Source: Candidatus Peregrinibacteria bacterium (lineage in GTDB: Bacteria; Patescibacteriota; Gracilibacteria; Peribacterales; Peribacteraceae). Taken from it: a DNA stretch of 9,658 nt. Positions within the stretch are counted from its first letter, which is position 1, and every line of letters begins with the position of its first letter. The notes beneath the pieces were generated by a model. The model was given only the letters and a program-made list of their open reading frames with translations. It was not told where the DNA came from and did not search any database. Location of the stretch: contig JACRIG010000070.1 of assembly GCA_016215715.1 (NCBI GenBank), positions 1 to 9,658 of the forward strand. Direction: 5' to 3'. Made by a program: the position numbers and the translations under genes. This document shows positions 5,328 to 9,658 of this stretch, piece after piece.

Positions 5328-5333
5328 CGTCCC

Positions 5334-8048
5334 GTGCTCCCCAAAGCCTACGAACCCGGCTCGACCGAAGACCGCATTTATCACATGTGGGAGGAGAGTG
5401 GGGCGTTTACGGCGAATGTGAAGAGCAGCAGGGAACCCTTCGTCATCAGCATGCCGCCGCCGAATGCGACAGGGCAACTCCACATCGGCCACGCGGCGCG
5501 CATGTCGGTGGAGGACATTTTCATTCGTTTTGCGCGCATGCAGGGGAAGGAGGCATTGTGGGTGCCTGGCACCGATCACGCGGCGATCGCGACCGAAAAC
5601 GTAGTGATCAAAAAACTGAAAGATGGCGGGATGAAAGACCCGCGCAAGGAACTGGGCCGCGACAAGCTGGTCGCAAAGATTGCAGAATTTGTGGAGCAGA
5701 GTCAGGGCACGATCCGCAGCCAGATCAGAAAAATGGGATCCAGCTGCGACTGGTCGCGCGAGCGCTATACGTTTGAGCCTGCACTCAATCGTATCGTGAA
5801 TGAAGTGTTTAAAAAGATGTACGACGGTGGTTTGATCTACCGCGGACACCGCATCGTGAACTGGGACCCCAAACTTCAGACGACCGTCAGCGATGATGAG
5901 GTTGAGTATATCGAAGAGAAGGCGCCCTTTTTTACGTTTCAATACGGACCGTTTGAGATTTCCACGTCGCGTCCCGAAACGAAGTTTGGCGACAAGTATG
6001 TCGTCATGCATCCTGACGACAAGCGCTACAAGAAGTACAAAGACGGCGAAACGTTCGAGTGCGAGTGGATCAATGGAAAAGTGCGTGCAACAATCATCAA
6101 AGATGAGGTAGTTGATCCCGCTTTCGGAACCGGAGTCATGACCATCACGCCGTGGCACGACACCGCGGACTTTGACATCGCGGAGCGTCACGGACTCGAG
6201 AAGGAACAGGTGATCGGTTTTGACGGGAAATTGCTCGCACCAATTGCAGGAGAATTTGCCGGAATGAAAATTGAGGACGCGCGGCCCTTGATTGTTGAAA
6301 AATTGAAATCAAAAGGATTGCTTGTGAAGACCGATGAAAATTATGTGCATAATAAGGCCGTCAGTCAGCGCGGGAAGGGGACCATCGAACCGCAGATTAA
6401 GCTCCAGTGGTTCGTTGATGTGAATAAAGAAGTTATATCCACCTTCGCTCCTGTGGGAGCTACGGCGGACAAGCAATCTTCTCGTTCAAAGAAAGCCAAA
6501 AAAACGACAGCAATGAGTCTGAAACAGATCATGCACGCGGTTGTGCATCACGGTGATATCACCATCATTCCGGATCGATTCGGGAAAACATACTTCCACT
6601 GGATCGATAACCTCCGTGACTGGTGCATCAGCCGGCAGATCTGGTGGGGGCACCGCGTGCCGGTGTGGTACCGCGGAGAGGAGATTCATACCGGAGCGGT
6701 TGCACCCGAAGGAGCGGGATGGGAGCAGGATTCCGACACGCTCGACACATGGTTCAGTTCCTCGCTCTGGACGTGGAGCACGCTCATTGATCCGAAACTC
6801 ACGAAGGATTTTTCATTGTCCCTGGAAGAAATGCTGAAGCAGAGCCCCGATTATCAGAAATTCCACCCGACGAGCGTCCTCGAGACCGCATACGATATTC
6901 TCTTCTTCTGGGTCGCGCGCATGATCCTCATGACGACGTACGTGACGGGACAAGTGCCGTTTAAGACGGTGTACTTAAGCGGCCTCATCCGCACCCGTGA
7001 CGGCAAGAAAATGAGCAAATCGGACCCCGAGACGGTCATCGATCCGCTCGATGTGATTCCGAAGTATGGCGCGGATGCGCTGCGCCTCTCCCTCACGCTC
7101 GGACAGGGCGCAGGAGCCGACAGCCGTCTCTACGACGAGAAAATTGCGGGGTATCGCAACTTCGTGAACAAGCTCTGGAACGCCTCGCGCTTCGTATTGA
7201 TGCAATGTGAGACGATTGGTGTGAATCCCCACACGGTGACGACCTACGAAGTGAAAAGTCTTGCGGACAAAGCACTTCACACCGCTCTTCAGCGTGTCAT
7301 CCGCGACGTCACGAAGTGTCTTGAGGAGTACAGACTCAGCGAAGCGGGGGAGCGCCTCTACGGTTTTGTCTGGGATTACTTCTGTGACTGGTACCTCGAA
7401 CTCAGCAAGGGTGAGCCAAATCCCGAGCTTCTCGTTCACTCCCTTCGCACAATTCTTACACTCCTTCACCCCTTCTGCCCCTTCGTGACCGAGAAACTGT
7501 GGGAGGAAGTGAAACAATCAACGGATCCGATGCTCATCGTCCAGCCGTGGCCGTTTGCGGAGGATGAAAAATTCCCGGAGGAGCACGTCTACCTGCAGAC
7601 AATCATCGGTGTCATCACCGCGATCCGCAAACTCCGGTCCGATCATGATGTGGAACATGGCAAGGATGTGTCGGTGACGCTCGTGACGAAGGAATGGGTG
7701 CCGCTGCTCGAATCGCAGGAGTCTCACATCCGCCGGATGGCGAAGGTGGAGAGTCTTATGATTACTACGGGGAAATTTAAGCCAGCAAAAGATATGGTCA
7801 GTGCATTTTTGCCGGGCATCGAAGTCCATCTGTCACTCGCAGGGCTGATCGATCTCGAAAAGGAGCGCGGAAATTTGACGAAGGAGAAGGGAGAACTCCA
7901 GAAGTACATCGCGGGAATCGGGAGCAAGCTACAGAATAAAAACTTCGTGGAGCGTGCAGCGCAAAATGTCGTTGAACTGGAACGCGGCAAATTGAAAGAA
8001 GCAGAAGAGAAGTTACAGAAGATTGAGCAGCGCCTGAAGAGTCTGTAA
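5334..8048 (+). CDS. valS: Valyl-tRNA synthetase
   Basis: 904 residues (E. coli 951). It charges tRNA-Val with valine in the cytosol. The GTG start gives MLPKAYEPGSTEDRIYHMW, the expected family N-terminus. Class I signatures: HIGH at 50-53 (PPPNATGQLHIGHA) and KMSKS at 559-563. The editing domain carries STSRPET (210-216) and GTGVMTITPWHD, so mischarged Thr-tRNA should be hydrolysed. RDWCISRQIWWGHRVPVWY marks the return to the Rossmann fold. After the anticodon-binding helical domain, the C-terminus (about 840-904, from LEKERGNL to the end) is the ValRS coiled-coil arm. Oddity: between QWFVDVNKEV and MSLKQIMHAV lies an extra Ser/Lys-rich stretch beginning STFAPVGATADKQ, encoded by an imperfect palindrome. 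The start has a near -10 box and no Shine-Dalgarno. The stop overlaps the next ORF (TAATG). Confidence 0.97.
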   Translation: MLPKAYEPGSTEDRIYHMWEESGAFTANVKSSREPFVISMPPPNATGQLHIGHAARMSVEDIFIRFARMQGKEALWVPGTDHAAIATENVVIKKLKDGGMKDPRKELGRDKLVAKIAEFVEQSQGTIRSQIRKMGSSCDWSRERYTFEPALNRIVNEVFKKMYDGGLIYRGHRIVNWDPKLQTTVSDDEVEYIEEKAPFFTFQYGPFEISTSRPETKFGDKYVVMHPDDKRYKKYKDGETFECEWINGKVRATIIKDEVVDPAFGTGVMTITPWHDTADFDIAERHGLEKEQVIGFDGKLLAPIAGEFAGMKIEDARPLIVEKLKSKGLLVKTDENYVHNKAVSQRGKGTIEPQIKLQWFVDVNKEVISTFAPVGATADKQSSRSKKAKKTTAMSLKQIMHAVVHHGDITIIPDRFGKTYFHWIDNLRDWCISRQIWWGHRVPVWYRGEEIHTGAVAPEGAGWEQDSDTLDTWFSSSLWTWSTLIDPKLTKDFSLSLEEMLKQSPDYQKFHPTSVLETAYDILFFWVARMILMTTYVTGQVPFKTVYLSGLIRTRDGKKMSKSDPETVIDPLDVIPKYGADALRLSLTLGQGAGADSRLYDEKIAGYRNFVNKLWNASRFVLMQCETIGVNPHTVTTYEVKSLADKALHTALQRVIRDVTKCLEEYRLSEAGERLYGFVWDYFCDWYLELSKGEPNPELLVHSLRTILTLLHPFCPFVTEKLWEEVKQSTDPMLIVQPWPFAEDEKFPEEHVYLQTIIGVITAIRKLRSDHDVEHGKDVSVTLVTKEWVPLLESQESHIRRMAKVESLMITTGKFKPAKDMVSAFLPGIEVHLSLAGLIDLEKERGNLTKEKGELQKYIAGIGSKLQNKNFVERAAQNVVELERGKLKEAEEKLQKIEQRLKSL
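6436..6471. repeat. Imperfect palindrome inserted in frame in valS
   Basis: TATCCACCTTCGCTCC (6436-6451), loop TGTG, GGAGCTACGGCGGACA (6456-6471): 12 of 16 positions are complementary, with the inner 5 bp perfect. 36 bases equal 12 codons, so the frame is kept. The right half (GAGCTACGGCGGACAAG) resembles a dispersed repeat I recall from CPR genomes (not searched). It falls in a variable segment before the WCISRQ block. Confidence 0.5.
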
Positions 8049-8398
8049 TGTGGCCGTTCTATCTGGTGGCAGAACGTATTTTTTGGCTTTTAGATGAGCA
8101 GAATCGGCCTGTGTCTGATTTTTCTTTTAAAGGACTGTATTTTCTGTTCCATACTGACGATAGTGTCATTGCAATGATAGTTCGATCCTATTCTTTGCAG
8201 CGGCATAGACCCTGGAACGATGCTCAATTCATACGATTGGCGGAGACTTTGGGTGATATAGCTCAGGTCGTTTTTGCGTCTTTCTTCATCCCTTTCTTTT
8301 TGGGCGGTGCGACGCTTTTCCATGCTTTTTATGGTGTATGTATTTCTTTGGTGCTATGGTATTTTAGTTTTTCCCTTCTTCGAAGATGTCGTGGTTAA
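8048..8398 (+). CDS. Small membrane protein, 116 aa
   Basis: The ATG shares its A with the valS stop (TAATG), so it is translationally coupled to valS. No family recognised. Residues 1-15 (MWPFYLVAERIFWLL) are an aromatic amphipathic helix, the middle is polar, and two hydrophobic segments lie at about 71-87 (IAQVVFASFFIPFFLGG) and 90-111 (LFHAFYGVCISLVLWYFSFSLL), ending RRCRG. A hairpin of two membrane helices with both ends cytoplasmic is likely. The Shine-Dalgarno is weak (GAAGAG, about 10 bases upstream). Base composition is clearly more T-rich than valS, partly from the Phe/Leu/Tyr content but also at third positions, so it may be a younger or acquired gene. The opposite strand has no better ORF. 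Confidence 0.65.
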   Translation: MWPFYLVAERIFWLLDEQNRPVSDFSFKGLYFLFHTDDSVIAMIVRSYSLQRHRPWNDAQFIRLAETLGDIAQVVFASFFIPFFLGGATLFHAFYGVCISLVLWYFSFSLLRRCRG

Positions 8399-8529
8399 TC
8401 TCCTCTACCATCGGCGATCCTGTGATTGTTGCCTACACGGGAATTGGCATTGCTGCCACTATTGTGTATTTCATTGTCGATAGATATTACGCTCCCCGTC
8501 ATCCGCAGCGTCGGCGTCGTCATTCATAA
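8386..8529 (+). CDS. 47-aa single-pass membrane microprotein
   Basis: Too short for standard cut-offs. It starts (ATG 8386) 13 bases inside the end of the 116-aa ORF, in another frame, and ends TAA 8527-8529. The translation has a neutral start (MSWLISSTIGDP), one hydrophobic helix at 12-31 (PVIVAYTGIGIAATIVYFIV) and a strongly basic tail (DRYYAPRHPQRRRRHS). The positive-inside rule predicts N-out, C-in. A 20-residue uninterrupted membrane helix followed by an Arg cluster is unlikely by chance, but no homologue is known to me. There is no Shine-Dalgarno; overlap with the upstream stop suggests coupling. The last 10 bases overlap the end of the convergent polymerase gene. Confidence 0.5.
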   Translation: MSWLISSTIGDPVIVAYTGIGIAATIVYFIVDRYYAPRHPQRRRRHS

Positions 8530-9658
8530 ACAGATACCTCCAGTTCCATATTCGTCCCCGTTTTCACGCCGAGCGCTGACCCGTGTGTGATGCTATTTCT
8601 GCCGAAGCGTTCATGCAGGAGATCAATCGAGTGCTGCAGGTCCTCTGCACTTTCGATTTTTGCCGGAGCTTCGAACAGGGAAAATTGCGGTGTGCCCGCG
8701 GGTGCCAGACGCCAGAGGGCGAGGCCGGTCTGCGTGTAGGAGTGCTTCGCTTCAAACACATGTTCCGTGCATTCGTGCACAAATGGCAGGATGGCTTCCA
8801 CGGTGTCTGCAGGCTGCGGGAGGGATGTATTCGCTTCCATATGCGCATAATCAGCATCCGGGCCTCTGCGCAGCCACACACTCACCCCGCGGCACATCAG
8901 ATGGTGACGCCGCATCTTGAGCACGGTGTATTCAAGATGGCGAAGTACGTGCGCCCACAGAAATGCGCGGTCGCGCGTCGGGCGAAAACTCCGCGCACGG
9001 GAGACGGACTTCGGCGGAGCGGTTTCGGTACTCACCGGGGACAGACATTCCCCGAGCAGTTCGCGCTGCATGTTGCGTCCGGGTTGTCCGCAGAGGGCGA
9101 TCATTTGATCGGCCGGAGCATTCGCTATGTCCCACGCTGTCTTCCATCCTTTTGCCTCCACCTGCGGCATGCGGCGCCGGCCGATGCCGGGGATGGCGGC
9201 GGCGGGGCGGTCGCGGAGGAAATTTTTAATGTTCAAAAATCCTGTAGAGACGTGCGATGCGCACGTCTCGGGCCCGCGGGCGTGAGACGCAAGATTTTGC
9301 GTCTCTACAGGACGGAGGATTGTGATTCCTGCGGGTTTGCGATACTCACCCGCCATCTTCGCGAGCAATTTACTCGGGCCCACTCCGATAGATACCGAGA
9401 GCCCCGTCTCTCTCCCGATCAGCGTCTGTTCCTTTTTTGCCCACGCAGCAAGATCCACCGGAAGTCCTCCGACGAGCGAGTGCAGATCCAGAAACCATTC
9501 ATCGATCGACATCTCCTCCACGACCGGACACTGCCGCCGGAGAATGGCTTCGATCTGCTCTGACGCGACCGCCGTCTCACGGAAGTCCGATGGGACTGCG
9601 AGCGCTGCGGGACAGATTTTCCGTGCCTCGCTGAGCCGCATGCCCGTCTTCACGCCGA
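8520..9658 (-). CDS. dinB: Y-family DNA polymerase, DinB/UmuC-like (5' partial)
   Basis: The N-terminal ~50 residues, with the DMDxFFA metal motif, lie beyond the right edge: the visible frame continues past the apparent GTG at 9653 as GVKTGMRLSEA, which fits the family interior. It is an error-prone translesion polymerase. Numbering from that GTG: catalytic SIDE at 49-52 (EEMSIDEWFLDL), SVSIGVGPSKLLAKMAGEYRK (86-106), thumb helix-hairpin-helix with IPGIGRR (154-160), then the little-finger domain. A QFSLF clamp-binding pentapeptide (8673-8687) lies before a C-terminal HERFG segment. SIDE is intact, so it is an active polymerase rather than an ImuB-type. The LF-type clamp motif and HERFG tail leave UmuC or a DinB variant open. 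Residues 115-138 are an in-frame insert from a nested palindrome; without them, spacing from KPAG to FL is 11 residues, as in E. coli DinB. Stop TGA overlaps the convergent 47-aa ORF. Confidence 0.9.
   Translation of the reverse strand, partial: GVKTGMRLSEARKICPAALAVPSDFRETAVASEQIEAILRRQCPVVEEMSIDEWFLDLHSLVGGLPVDLAAWAKKEQTLIGRETGLSVSIGVGPSKLLAKMAGEYRKPAGITILRPVETQNLASHARGPETCASHVSTGFLNIKNFLRDRPAAAIPGIGRRRMPQVEAKGWKTAWDIANAPADQMIALCGQPGRNMQRELLGECLSPVSTETAPPKSVSRARSFRPTRDRAFLWAHVLRHLEYTVLKMRRHHLMCRGVSVWLRRGPDADYAHMEANTSLPQPADTVEAILPFVHECTEHVFEAKHSYTQTGLALWRLAPAGTPQFSLFEAPAKIESAEDLQHSIDLLHERFGRNSITHGSALGVKTGTNMELEVSVYE
9240..9312. mobile_element. Nested palindromic element (MITE/RPE-like) inside dinB
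   Basis: The termini TCCTGTAGAGACG (9240-9252) and CGTCTCTACAGGA (9300-9312) are perfect 13-bp inverted repeats. Inside are hairpin A, GAGACGTGCG-ATG-CGCACGTCTC (9247-9269, 10 bp), the palindrome GCCCGCGGGC (9272-9281), and hairpin B, GAGACGCAA-GATT-TTGCGTCTC (9284-9305, 9 bp). All arms share GAGACG/CGTCTC. It is read through in frame as 24 extra codons (9240-9311) with no stop. No transposase lies inside it. GTAGAGACG...CGTCTCTAC hairpins are a familiar dispersed type in some bacterial genomes (from memory). No clear target duplication. Confidence 0.85.

Noticed and set aside
5200..5333. T-box riboswitch controlling valS
   Set aside because: A terminator is present, but I find no T-box sequence (AGGGUGGNACCGCG-like), no antiterminator, and the leader is far too short for a stem I with a specifier loop.
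5034..6191. 385-codon minus-strand ORF opposite the start of valS
   Set aside because: It covers the conserved HIGH and editing regions of valS, reads as a His/Arg-rich composition typical of shadow frames, and spans the promoter region.
8583..9563. 326-codon plus-strand ORF opposite the polymerase gene
   Set aside because: The minus strand has unmistakable Y-polymerase motifs (SIDE, IPGIG, QFSLF). The plus ORF is Cys/Arg-rich with no family signal, a shadow of codon bias.
1..9658. CRISPR array, tRNA or rRNA gene, prophage or insertion sequence with transposase
   Set aside because: No regularly spaced repeats of CRISPR size, no cloverleaf with the GGTTCRANNCC arm, no rRNA-like stretch, and no transposase or integrase frame.
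1..9658. UGA recoding (codes 4 or 25), considered because of the CPR-like character
   Set aside because: dinB and the 149-aa orphan end at TGA in sensible places, and no conserved protein has an internal TGA. The standard code fits.

Overview
The window looks like a chromosomal piece of a small-genome bacterium of the Candidate Phyla Radiation type (Peregrinibacteria/Peribacteria-like, or a relative). This placement is an inference. It rests on the moderate-to-high GC with standard stops (TAA and TGA both used), the tight packing, several short orphan genes, ValRS of bacterial type with a C-terminal coiled coil, and dispersed palindromic repeats of a kind I recall from such genomes. No taxonomic marker was searched.

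Layout, left to right. (1) Positions 1-805 (minus) hold the N-terminal 268 residues of a membrane-anchored coiled-coil nuclease of the RmuC / PD-(D/E)XK type, cut by the left edge. (2) A 216-base divergent region carries a sigma70-like promoter for rpsO. (3) rpsO (S15) and pnp (PNPase) form the classic two-gene operon. The 198 bases between them fold on paper into one closed RNA domain with a long hairpin and two mutually exclusive stems. pnp ends at a strong intrinsic terminator. (4) The convergent gap 3757-3965 has two C/G-rich palindromic repeats. (5) On the minus strand lie a 149-aa orphan, a 93-aa glycine-rich orphan and an FmdB-like zinc ribbon; the last two form an operon. (6) The divergent gap 5096-5333 has a complete promoter-to-terminator unit of about 70 bases (candidate small RNA or attenuator) and a telomere-like CCCTAG hexamer array directly in front of valS. 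(7) valS (plus) is followed by two small overlapping membrane-protein ORFs, the second only 47 aa. (8) A Y-family DNA polymerase (dinB-like, minus) converges on them with overlapping stops and runs off the right edge.

Three themes stand out. First, palindromic elements seem to insert into coding genes here without breaking them: dinB contains a 72-base in-frame insert that is a nested inverted repeat, and valS has a smaller, looser one. This resembles the Rickettsia palindromic elements. Second, four transcription-unit-heading genes have a -10 box 6-8 bases from the start codon, which predicts leaderless mRNAs, while the operon-internal FmdB-like gene has a Shine-Dalgarno sequence. Third, the rpsO-pnp spacer has the form of a switchable RNA structure, in the place where E. 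coli has its RNase III/PNPase autoregulatory leader. The functional links between the genes are otherwise the usual housekeeping ones: translation (S15, ValRS), RNA decay (PNPase) and DNA repair (RmuC-like, Y-polymerase).
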